A stretch of DNA of 39,643 bases from Rhodospirillaceae bacterium (GTDB taxonomy: Bacteria; Pseudomonadota; Alphaproteobacteria; UBA8366): positions 1-39,643 of the forward strand of contig PAZH01000079.1 in NCBI GenBank assembly GCA_002716125.1, read 5' to 3'. Below the pieces are notes generated by a model, which was not told the DNA's origin, searched no databases, and worked only from the letters and a program-made list of their open reading frames with translations. Positions 16,295-23,877 of the stretch are shown here, one piece after another. Numbering within the stretch: the stretch's first letter is position 1; every line of letters starts with the position of its first letter. Made by a program: the position numbers and the translations under genes.

Positions 16295-16414
16295 TCGTTC
16301 GTTTTTCGATTGTTTGCGTGATGAGCATCACATCATGAAACGTCCAAACGCGCCCAAAACCTTCGTTGATCAATCCTCGCCGCTTAGCCAGGTGTTTATT
16401 CGGGGTGCATTGCT

Positions 16415-17233
16415 GTGAAGGTTAGATTTTGGGGCGTCCGTGGGAGTATCGCGACGCCATCGCCACGTCACATCGCGTTCGGAGGCAACACGAGCTGTAT
16501 CGAGATACGGGCCGGCAATCGGCTGTTAATCCTCGATGCCGGAACCGGCATCCGTAATCTTGGGAACCAGTTGGTTAAAGAAGACCTTTCGTCGTTTGAT
16601 ATTCTGCTCTCCCATACGCACTGGGATCACATGAATGGCTTCCCCTTTTTCACGCCCGCTTATAACCCCGCCTGCAAAATCCGTATTCAGGCGGGGCACC
16701 TTATCGACCAAGGCGGTTTGAAACGTGTGCTTTCGGGACAGATGACGCAGCCAATGTTCCCGGTACCCTTGGAAGCGATGAACAGCCAGATGGACATCGA
16801 AGATTTCCGGACCGGCGAGACGCTCGATTTAGATGATGGCATTATCGTTAAGACGACGATGTTGAACCATCCGAACGGCGCCACGGGGTATCGCATCGAA
16901 TATGAAGGCCGCTCGCTCTGTTATGTGACCGATACGGAGCATGTTCCAGGACAACCGGACCGCAATATCCTGTCGCTGATCGAGGGAGCGGACCTCGTTA
17001 TCTATGACTCGACCTATACGGAAGAAGAATTTCCGGAAAAGGTCGGCTGGGGACATTCGACTTGGAACGAAGGCGTCAAACTCTGCCAGATGGCGGGGGC
17101 GGGATCGATGGCGATCTTTCATCATGACCCCGAACATGAAGACAGCTTTATGGATCAAGTCGAAGCGGACGCGCGGAGCGAGTGGGAGAATGTCTTCGCT
17201 GCGCGCGAGCAAATGGAAGTGGAGTTGGCTTAA
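16415..17233 (+). CDS. MBL-fold metallohydrolase
   Basis: The 272-residue metallo-beta-lactamase-fold protein has the metal-binding signature SHTHWDHMNGFPFF. It begins MKVRFWGVRGSIATPSPRH, as in RNase Z/PhnP-like hydrolases. LNHPNGATGYRIEYEGRSL and YVTDTEH supply further ligands. GWGHSTWNEGVKL and FHHDPEHEDSFMDQVE complete the site. Members cleave phosphodiester or related bonds, and a cyclic-nucleotide substrate would fit its position before a GAF/HD-GYP gene, but that is inference. A GTG start at 16415 is preceded by a weak CGGGGTG. Confidence 0.82.
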   Translation: MKVRFWGVRGSIATPSPRHIAFGGNTSCIEIRAGNRLLILDAGTGIRNLGNQLVKEDLSSFDILLSHTHWDHMNGFPFFTPAYNPACKIRIQAGHLIDQGGLKRVLSGQMTQPMFPVPLEAMNSQMDIEDFRTGETLDLDDGIIVKTTMLNHPNGATGYRIEYEGRSLCYVTDTEHVPGQPDRNILSLIEGADLVIYDSTYTEEEFPEKVGWGHSTWNEGVKLCQMAGAGSMAIFHHDPEHEDSFMDQVEADARSEWENVFAAREQMEVELA

Positions 17234-17348
17234 GAATGCGGAGCGGCAGTCGAGATTTCAACTGCGGCCGTTGTTCTGCTAATGTAAGGCAACCAATATG
17301 CGCAATGGGACAGGTTGCCGGGATGGATCGGTATTCCGGCGGAATTGA

Positions 17349-19109
17349 GTGAGTAGACGGGTGAACGAAGTGCAGCAAACGACCGCAGATATGATGACCG
17401 AGCGGGAAAAGAGGTTTGAACGCCTCATCGAGCTCGGGATCGCACTGTCTTCGGAGCGGGACCACAATCGTCTCATGGAGATGATTCTGCTCGAAGCGAA
17501 AAGAATACCGAACGCCGATGGTGGGACGCTTTATCTGTATGACGAAGAAGCGGCCGCCTTGTCGTTTGAAATTATGCGGAACGATACCCTCAACATCGCA
17601 CTTGGCGGTACAACCGGCCAAGATATCCCTTTCCCCCCGCTGCAAACCTACGACCCTGAGACAAAAGAAGGTAACTACAAGAACGTTGCGACGGCGGTCG
17701 CGCTGACCAAGCAATAAAGCAATATTTCGGATGCCTATATCGTCGAAGAGTACGATTTCAGCGGGACGAAAGCGTTCGACGAGAAAACGGGCTACCGTTC
17801 GACCAGTTTCTTGACGATTCCGCTGTTGAACCGGGCAGATCACGTCATCGGTGTCGTCCAGCTCATCAATGCGCGGGACGAAGAAGGGAATGTCGTCGCG
17901 TTCGATCAGGACGTCGAATCGATTATCGGTGCCTTGGCCAGTCAGGCGGCCGTCGCGCTTGAGAATCAGCTCCTTGTTCGCCAATTGCGCACCTTGATGG
18001 ACAGTTTCATCGAGTTGATTGCCGGTGCGATCGACGAGAAATCCGCCTATACGGGTGGGCACTGTCAGCGTGTTCCGGAACTCACGAAGATGATCGCGCG
18101 TGCGGCTTGCGACAGCAACGATCCGCGGTTTGCCGATTTCGATCTAACCGAAGAGCAATGGTATGAGCTTCATTTGGCCGGCTGGCTGCACGATTGCGGC
18201 AAGGTGACAACGCCTGAATACGTCGTTGATAAAGCGGTTAAGCTGGAAACGATCAGTAACCGCATCCATGAAGTGCGTAACCGTTTCGAGATCATGATCC
18301 GCGAGGCGGAAATCGACTATCTGAAGAAAGCGATGGATGCGCCCGAGGCGGAACGCGAAACCTTGAAGCAAGAGTTCGAGGCGAAGAAGGCGCAACTGAC
18401 GGAAGATTTCGAATTCATCGCGGAGACCAATGTCGGCGGCGAATTCCTCGACGACGATGCGATCGAACGTATCAAGACGATCGGGGAGATGACGTGGACA
18501 CGCCATCTGGACCGAAGTATCGGCCTGTCATGGGAAGAAGGACGGCGCCTTGAGGACAGTCCGCCCGCTCCAACGCCGAGTGTGGAGAAATTGCTTGAGG
18601 ATCGGTCCGATCACGTAACGGACGAATATAACTACGGCGAAATCTATAACCTTTCCATTCGCCGCGGGACGCTGACGGAAGAGGAACGCTTGAAGATCAA
18701 CGACCATATCTCCGTGACCATCGACATGCTGGAATCGCTGCCGTTCCCGAAGAATCTCAAGAAGGTTCCGGAATATGCAGGCGGTCACCACGAAAAAATG
18801 GATGGGACCGGCTACCCGTGCGGGTTGACCAAAGAAGATATGTCGTTGCCGGCGCGCATGATGGCAATCGCGGATATTTTCGAAGCGCTGACGGCGTCCG
18901 ACCGGCCATATAAGAAAGCGAAGAAGCTCAGCGAGTCTTTGAAAATCATGTCCTTCATGAACAAGGACCAGCATATCGATCCGGACCTCTTCGAATTGTT
19001 CCTGACCAACAATGTCTGGCAGGAGTATGCGGAGACCTTCCTTGATCCGGAGCAAATCGACGACGTCGATATATCGCAATACATGCCCGCCGCTGGCAAC
19101 GCGGATTAA
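17349..19109 (+). pseudogene. GAF / HD-GYP phosphodiesterase interrupted by in-frame TAA
   Basis: One frame runs from GTG 17349 to TAA 19109 and is interrupted only at codon 123 (TAA at 17715-17717). The GAF domain spans both sides: LYLYDEEAAALSFEIMRNDT before, SNISDAYIVEEYDFSGTKAF and STSFLTIPLLNR after. The HD-GYP domain follows, with WLHDCGK (His281, Asp282) and HHEKMDGTGYP (about 480-490), the signature of c-di-GMP phosphodiesterases. A charged, possibly coiled-coil insertion of about 150 residues separates the two motifs. The second half could be reinitiated from TTG 17811 as a GAF-less enzyme. Whether the stop is real, bypassed or an error cannot be decided here. Confidence 0.85.
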
Positions 19110-19122
19110 GCGGCAGAAGGCT

Positions 19123-20544
19123 TTACCGCTTTAAGCTTGCGAAAGCATCGAGCGCCCGTTTACGGGCAAACCCGTGTTCGACCATCGCCGTTGGGTAATT
19201 TTCCTCGAAGAGACCTGCGTCCGCAGGTGTTGGCTTGTGAATAAGCTTGTTCGAGAGATCAGCGCGTTCCGGCACCCATTTGCGGACATAATCGCCGTTC
19301 GGATCGAACTTCTCTCCCTGTAGGATGGGATTGAAGATTCGGAAATACGGGGCGGCATCCGCGCCGCAACCGGCGACCCATTGCCAATTGGCTGTGTTAT
19401 TGGCGACATCGGCGTCGACCAGCGTATCCCAGAACCACTCTTCACCGGCGCGCCAATGGATGAGCAAATGCTTCACGAGGAATGAGGCGACAATCATCCG
19501 AACCCGGTTGTGCATCCATCCGGTGGTCCAAAGCTCCCGCATGCCGGCATCCACAATCGGGTAGCCGGTTTCGCCCTTTTGCCATCGCCTGAGCGCATCG
19601 GGCTCGCTTTGCCATGGAAAGGCGTCAAACCGGGTGTCGATATTGCGGGTTGCCATGTCGGGATGTCGAGACAGCAGGTCGTGATTGAAGTCCCGCCAGC
19701 ATAGTTGGCGGATGATGCTCCACGAATCGTTTTCGATCTTCATATCTGTCTCGCGCGCGGCCGCGTCGCGGACAGCATGCCAAACCTGGCGGGGCGAAAT
19801 TTCGCCGAAATGGAGATGAGCCGACAATCGCGTCGTACCTGTCTCGGCCGGGTAGTCGCGGGCGTCCTGATAGTCGCCAAGCGTGCCTTGAATGAACGTG
19901 TTGAGGAGATCACGGGCGCCATCGGCGCCCGGACGCCAGGTTTCCCGCAAGCCCGACGCCCAATCGGGTTTTGACGGCAGGAGGTGCCATGCGTCGAGGT
20001 TGTCTGAAGCACATTCGGTGCTTGATACAGCGACCGGGGACGGTACTGGAAGCGGTGCCGATGGATTGAAGGTGCGCCAAAACTTCCAGTAGGGTGTGAA
20101 GACCTTGTATCCACCACCCTGCTTGTTACGGATCGTGCCCGGTGGGTGCAACAGATTGCCCCCCGCGATCGCAAGCGTCCGCCCGTCGCGGCGGAGACGT
20201 TCTTCGACCCGGACGACCTGTTCCGCTTCGGCAGGTTCGTGAACGGCCATCGCGTGAACGGTCGTCGCCCCGACTTCGGTCGCCGTTTGGCCAACCATTT
20301 CGGCTGTCGCGCCGCGCTTGAGAATCAGTTTGATGTTGAGTTTTGAGAGATCGCTGCGAAGCGCGTCGAGGCTGTGGTGCAACCACCATCGGGTCGCACC
20401 GCCCATAGCGCGCCCGTGCGATGGGTTCGTCTCATCGACATAAAGCGCGAAGACGGGTGTCCCTTGGGCGCAAGCATGCGTCAGGGCTTCGTGATCCAAA
20501 ACCCGGAGGTCGCGTCGATACCAGACAAGTGTCGCAGGCTGCAT
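19123..20544 (-). CDS. phrB: deoxyribodipyrimidine photolyase (cryptochrome/photolyase family)
   Basis: The 473-residue flavoprotein repairs UV-induced cyclobutane dimers using light. The N-terminal antenna domain starts MQPATLVWYRRDLRVLDHEA. The FAD domain shows GYPIVDAGMRELWTTGWMHN, RMIVASFLVKHLLIHWR and ADVANNTANWQWVAGCGAD, the class-I photolyase signatures. The start at ATG 20544 is the obvious one, because the open frame extends to 20907 through divergent intergenic DNA and part of the GntR gene. Its promoter lies in the 185-bp divergent gap shared with the GntR-type regulator. The 3' end is 13 bp from the HD-GYP gene end. Confidence 0.93.
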   Translation of the reverse strand: MQPATLVWYRRDLRVLDHEALTHACAQGTPVFALYVDETNPSHGRAMGGATRWWLHHSLDALRSDLSKLNIKLILKRGATAEMVGQTATEVGATTVHAMAVHEPAEAEQVVRVEERLRRDGRTLAIAGGNLLHPPGTIRNKQGGGYKVFTPYWKFWRTFNPSAPLPVPSPVAVSSTECASDNLDAWHLLPSKPDWASGLRETWRPGADGARDLLNTFIQGTLGDYQDARDYPAETGTTRLSAHLHFGEISPRQVWHAVRDAAARETDMKIENDSWSIIRQLCWRDFNHDLLSRHPDMATRNIDTRFDAFPWQSEPDALRRWQKGETGYPIVDAGMRELWTTGWMHNRVRMIVASFLVKHLLIHWRAGEEWFWDTLVDADVANNTANWQWVAGCGADAAPYFRIFNPILQGEKFDPNGDYVRKWVPERADLSNKLIHKPTPADAGLFEENYPTAMVEHGFARKRALDAFASLKR

Positions 20545-20614
20545 ATAGCTTATACGCCCGATCCGAGCGCAGAGATCAATATCGACATGTAAATTGCGCG
20601 GTCTTTGGTACCTA

Positions 20615-20642
20615 ATTGATCGATTGTGATGTGATTGATCGA
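20615..20642. promoter_or_regulatory. direct repeat ATTGATCGA, candidate operator
   Basis: Two copies of attgatcga (20615-20623 and 20634-20642) are spaced 19 bp apart, close to two helical turns, in the AT-rich gap between photolyase and the GntR-type regulator. This is the arrangement expected for a dimeric regulator binding two sites on one DNA face. Autoregulation by the GntR protein is the simplest guess, and control of photolyase is also possible. Confidence 0.35.
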
Positions 20643-20728
20643 AATTAAAGCTATATAGTAATTTGAATTTCACGCTTTCGCATTCGTTGGCGGTTATCGC
20701 CGGTCCGAAAACGCTGATTGAAACCGAG

Positions 20729-21490
20729 ATGCCGATCGACCGTAAATTTTTAAAAAGCCTCGATCTCGTTCCGTCCGACCCGCGTCCAAAATACGCGCGA
20801 TTGAGCGAGGCGATCGAACAGGCAATCGAACGCGGGGAATGGACACCGGGCGAGAAACTACCGACAGAAAGTGCCTTGGCCGAAGTCACGCCATTCAGCT
20901 TGGGCACAGTACAGCGCGCCTACCGCCAGCTCGTGGACTCCGGGACCGTGGAACGACGTCAGGGTGCCGGCAGTTTTGTGGCAACTCGATCTCCGATCAA
21001 AACGGACGATTGGCATCTGCCGCTTACAACGACGGCGGGGGAGGTTTTATCGCCGTCGCGCGTAAAGGTTTTGTTCCGAGATCGATTTGAAGGCGGCGCC
21101 GAATGGTCCGTGCCGCTGGGATTGACGGCGGATGACGAAATTGTCGAGGTCGATTGGCGCCTCAATTTTGACGCCGAATTTTCCGTGCTAAGCCGGTTGT
21201 TCGTGTCTGCCGCAACTTACGGAAATCAACTATATCGCCCGCTGCGGGATTTGGAGCATATGTCGATACCGCAATTGCTGCAGTTGGGTGACGGCCTTCC
21301 CCAATATGGGATTGAGAGTTCTGTTCAACTTATTTCGATTCCGCAAGAAATAGCAGAAAAGCTGGGGTTGGGCGAAAATTCGGCCGGACTTTATGTTCAG
21401 GTCACCGCACGCGATCCAGACGAATCCGTCGTGTTTCATCTGGAGCATTTCATTCCATATACAGAACATAAGTTGAGGTATACGAGGTGA
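20729..21490 (+). CDS. GntR-family transcriptional regulator (HutC/UTRA type)
   Basis: The roughly 253-residue regulator has a winged helix-turn-helix (about 17-85: ARLSEAIEQAIERGEWTPGEKLPTESALAE, then GTVQRAYRQLVDSGTVERRQGAGSFV). It also has a C-terminal UTRA ligand-sensing domain ending RDPDESVVFHLEHFIPY. The start at ATG 20729 gives the normal short N-terminus; the open frame begins at TTG 20663. The gene ends 4 bp before the glycerate kinase start, so it probably controls that gene in response to a metabolite of the same pathway. Confidence 0.85.
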   Translation: MPIDRKFLKSLDLVPSDPRPKYARLSEAIEQAIERGEWTPGEKLPTESALAEVTPFSLGTVQRAYRQLVDSGTVERRQGAGSFVATRSPIKTDDWHLPLTTTAGEVLSPSRVKVLFRDRFEGGAEWSVPLGLTADDEIVEVDWRLNFDAEFSVLSRLFVSAATYGNQLYRPLRDLEHMSIPQLLQLGDGLPQYGIESSVQLISIPQEIAEKLGLGENSAGLYVQVTARDPDESVVFHLEHFIPYTEHKLRYTR

Positions 21491-21494
21491 CGCG

Positions 21495-22763
21495 ATGAGC
21501 ATCGAACCGAGGGCATTTCTGCGTCAATTGTTGGATGTCGCGATTTCCGCCGCCGATCCCGACGAATGTGTTGCCCCGAATCTGCCAGATCCGCCAAAGG
21601 TGCGGACCATCGTTATCGGGGCCGGCAAGGCCGCGGCGAAGATGGCACGCGCCGTGGAGGCAAGTTGGTCGGGGCCGGTCAGCGGGCTGGTCGTCACCCG
21701 GTATGGTCACAGCGTACCGTGTGCGTCGATTGAGCTCGTTGAAGCATCGCACCCGGTGCCCGATGCTGCGGGCGAAACAGCGGCCCGACGAATCCTTGCC
21801 TTGGCACAGGAAGCCGGTGCGGAGGATTTGGTTTTGTGTCTGATGTCGGGCGGGGCGTCGGCGCTTCTCTCCCTGCCGGGCGACGGACTCAGTCTGCGCG
21901 AGAAGCAGGCCGTAAATCGCGATCTGCTGCGCTCGGGTGCCAATATCACCGAGATGAACTGTGTGCGGAAGCATCTCTCCGCCATCAAGGGTGGACGCCT
22001 GGCTGCGGCGGCGTCGCCGGCGCGCGTCGTCACCTTGGCGATATCGGACGTGCCAGGCGACGATCCTGCGGTGATCGGCTCCGGGCCGACGGTCGCGGAC
22101 GCCACCAGCTTTGCGGAGGCGCGCGCCGTGTTCGACAAATACGAACTCGCGCCGTCGGAAGCGGTCGGCCGGTTCCTGGCGGCAGCCGAAGACGAGACGC
22201 CGTCCCCCGGCGACCCGAGACTGGCGCACGCGTCGTGCCGATTGGTGGCGACGCCGCAGATGTGCCTCGATGCGGCGGCGGACGTCGCCCGTGGTGCGGG
22301 TATTACGCCGGTGACCCTCGGCGATGCGATCGAGGGCGAGGCGCGTGAGGTGGCGACCGTGATGGCCGGCATTGCGCGTCAAGTGGCGCGGCACGGCCAA
22401 CCGTCACCCGCACCCGCCGTCCTGTTGTCCGGCGGCGAGACGACGGTCACTGTCCGTGGTGCCGGGCGCGGCGGTCGAAATGTTGAGTTTCTGCTGGCGC
22501 TCGCGGTCGCTCTTGAGGGTGAGGCGGATATATGGGCGCTGGCCGCGGATACCGACGGGGTCGACGGCACAGAGGACAATGCGGGTGCAATTGTCACACC
22601 GGATACACTGGCCCGAGGCGAACGGGCCGGTCTCGATGCCGGCGCGATGTTGGCGGACAACGACGGTTATTCTTTCTTCAAGAACCTCGGCGACCTCGTG
22701 ATGACCGGGCCCACGCTTACAAATGTGAATGACTTTCGAGCCATCCTAGTGCTGCCCCGATAG
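21495..22763 (+). CDS. glycerate 2-kinase (GckA/TtuD, MOFRL family)
   Basis: The 422-residue protein phosphorylates D-glycerate to 2-phosphoglycerate, feeding hydroxypyruvate, tartrate or C1 metabolism into glycolysis. It shows VIGAGKAAAKMARAVE near the N-terminus, LVLCLMSGGASALLSLP, GANITEMNCVRKHLSAIKGG and VTLAISDVPGDDPAVIGSGP. The MOFRL domain supplies VLLSGGETTVTVRGAGRGGRN and AADTDGVDGTEDNAGAI. GAGGTGA at 21484-21490 provides the Shine-Dalgarno and overlaps the preceding stop. It is co-transcribed with the GntR regulator. Confidence 0.92.
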   Translation: MSIEPRAFLRQLLDVAISAADPDECVAPNLPDPPKVRTIVIGAGKAAAKMARAVEASWSGPVSGLVVTRYGHSVPCASIELVEASHPVPDAAGETAARRILALAQEAGAEDLVLCLMSGGASALLSLPGDGLSLREKQAVNRDLLRSGANITEMNCVRKHLSAIKGGRLAAAASPARVVTLAISDVPGDDPAVIGSGPTVADATSFAEARAVFDKYELAPSEAVGRFLAAAEDETPSPGDPRLAHASCRLVATPQMCLDAAADVARGAGITPVTLGDAIEGEAREVATVMAGIARQVARHGQPSPAPAVLLSGGETTVTVRGAGRGGRNVEFLLALAVALEGEADIWALAADTDGVDGTEDNAGAIVTPDTLARGERAGLDAGAMLADNDGYSFFKNLGDLVMTGPTLTNVNDFRAILVLPR

Positions 22764-22774
22764 ACCGGGTTGGC

Positions 22775-22780
22775 TATAAT
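22775..22780 (+). promoter_or_regulatory. possible -10 box (TATAAT) before the persulfide dioxygenase gene
   Basis: A consensus TATAAT lies in the 73-bp gap, inside a short palindrome (ggcta/tagcc). No convincing -35 hexamer was found upstream. A second small hairpin (gccc-gaaaat-gggc, about 22802-22815) lies between it and the start codon. Confidence 0.3.
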
Positions 22781-22836
22781 TAGCCACCTGCGATCATAAA
22801 GGCCCGAAAATGGGCTGAAATACGGGGGGAAACCCG

Positions 22837-23877
22837 ATGTTGTTTCGACAGCTTTTCGATGCTGAGTCCTGCACCTACACCTATCTCATCGCGAGCCGCT
22901 TGGGCGGCGAGGCCGTGATCGTCGACTCCGTATTGGAGCATGTCGACCAATACATCCGTATTTTGGAGCAATTGGACCTTAAATTGGTCAAGGTGGTCGA
23001 TACCCATACCCATGCGGATCATATCACTGCGATGGGGGCGCTGCGCGATCGCACGAAATGCGTCACGGTGATGGGCGACCAGAGCGCGGCGGATGTCGTG
23101 TCGATGCGGGTCTCCGAAGGCGAGAAAATCGATATCGAAGGGCTGTCGCTTGACGTGCTCTACACGCCGGGACACACGGACGATTCCTATACGTTCCGGT
23201 TGCCGGACCGCATCCTGACCGGCGATACGTTGTTTATCCGGGGAACGGGTCGTACGGATTTCCAAAACGGCGATCCGGAAGCGCAGTACGATTCGATCTT
23301 CAATAAACTCCTGCGGTTGCCCGACGATACACTGGTCTATCCGGGGCACGATTACAAAGGTGAGACGGTCAGCACGATCGCCGAGGAACGCCGGTTCAAC
23401 CCGCGCCTGCAGGTGTCGAATGCCGCGGAGTACGCAGAGATCATGAATGGGCTGAATCTCGCGAATCCGAAGATGATGGATGTTGCGGTGCCGGCGAACC
23501 AAAAAATCGGCGCGTCGCAAGGCGATGAAGCGCAAGCGGCTTGGGCTTTAAATGTGGAAGATGTGCGAAATCGCTGCAGCGGCGGGGATTGCGTGTTGGT
23601 GGATTTACGCGAAGAGGGCGAGCGGCAGCAACACGGCGTGATCCCGGGGTCGGTCCACGCGCCCTATGGCGAGCTCAACGATTTCGTGCGCGAAGGGGGG
23701 CTGCTTCGGGAAATGGCCGAAACGGCTGGCCGGCGTCTCATATACTATTGCGCGTTCGGCGAGCGTTCCGCCTTGGCCGTGCAGACGTCGGAAGGCATGG
23801 GCTTGAAGGAAGTCTATCACTTGGTCGGCGGCATCGCCGCCTGGAAGGACGCGGACGGCGACATTCAGCAGGTTTGA
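22837..23877 (+). CDS. persulfide dioxygenase-rhodanese fusion (ETHE1-like MBL protein)
   Basis: The 346-residue protein joins an ETHE1-type metallo-beta-lactamase domain to a rhodanese domain. The MBL iron/zinc site shows THTHADH (56-62), TPGHTDD (His113), LTGD (Asp130), RGTGRTDFQNG, which is typical of ETHE1, and YPGHDYKG (His171). The rhodanese part (about 235-346) has VLVDLREEGERQQHGVIPGS and the catalytic Cys305 in YYCAFGERS. Such fusions oxidise glutathione persulfide to sulfite and exchange the product with thiosulfate, so the role is sulfide detoxification. It is cytoplasmic. Its end overlaps the convergent kinase gene by 13 bp. Confidence 0.9.
   Translation: MLFRQLFDAESCTYTYLIASRLGGEAVIVDSVLEHVDQYIRILEQLDLKLVKVVDTHTHADHITAMGALRDRTKCVTVMGDQSAADVVSMRVSEGEKIDIEGLSLDVLYTPGHTDDSYTFRLPDRILTGDTLFIRGTGRTDFQNGDPEAQYDSIFNKLLRLPDDTLVYPGHDYKGETVSTIAEERRFNPRLQVSNAAEYAEIMNGLNLANPKMMDVAVPANQKIGASQGDEAQAAWALNVEDVRNRCSGGDCVLVDLREEGERQQHGVIPGSVHAPYGELNDFVREGGLLREMAETAGRRLIYYCAFGERSALAVQTSEGMGLKEVYHLVGGIAAWKDADGDIQQV

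Noticed and set aside
16295..16414. Possible small gene between motB and the MBL gene
   Set aside because: Short frames only, no Shine-Dalgarno or conserved sequence.
20545..20907. Extended N-terminus of photolyase
   Set aside because: The extra 121 codons run through the divergent gap and antisense to the GntR gene; the antenna domain begins at ATG 20544.
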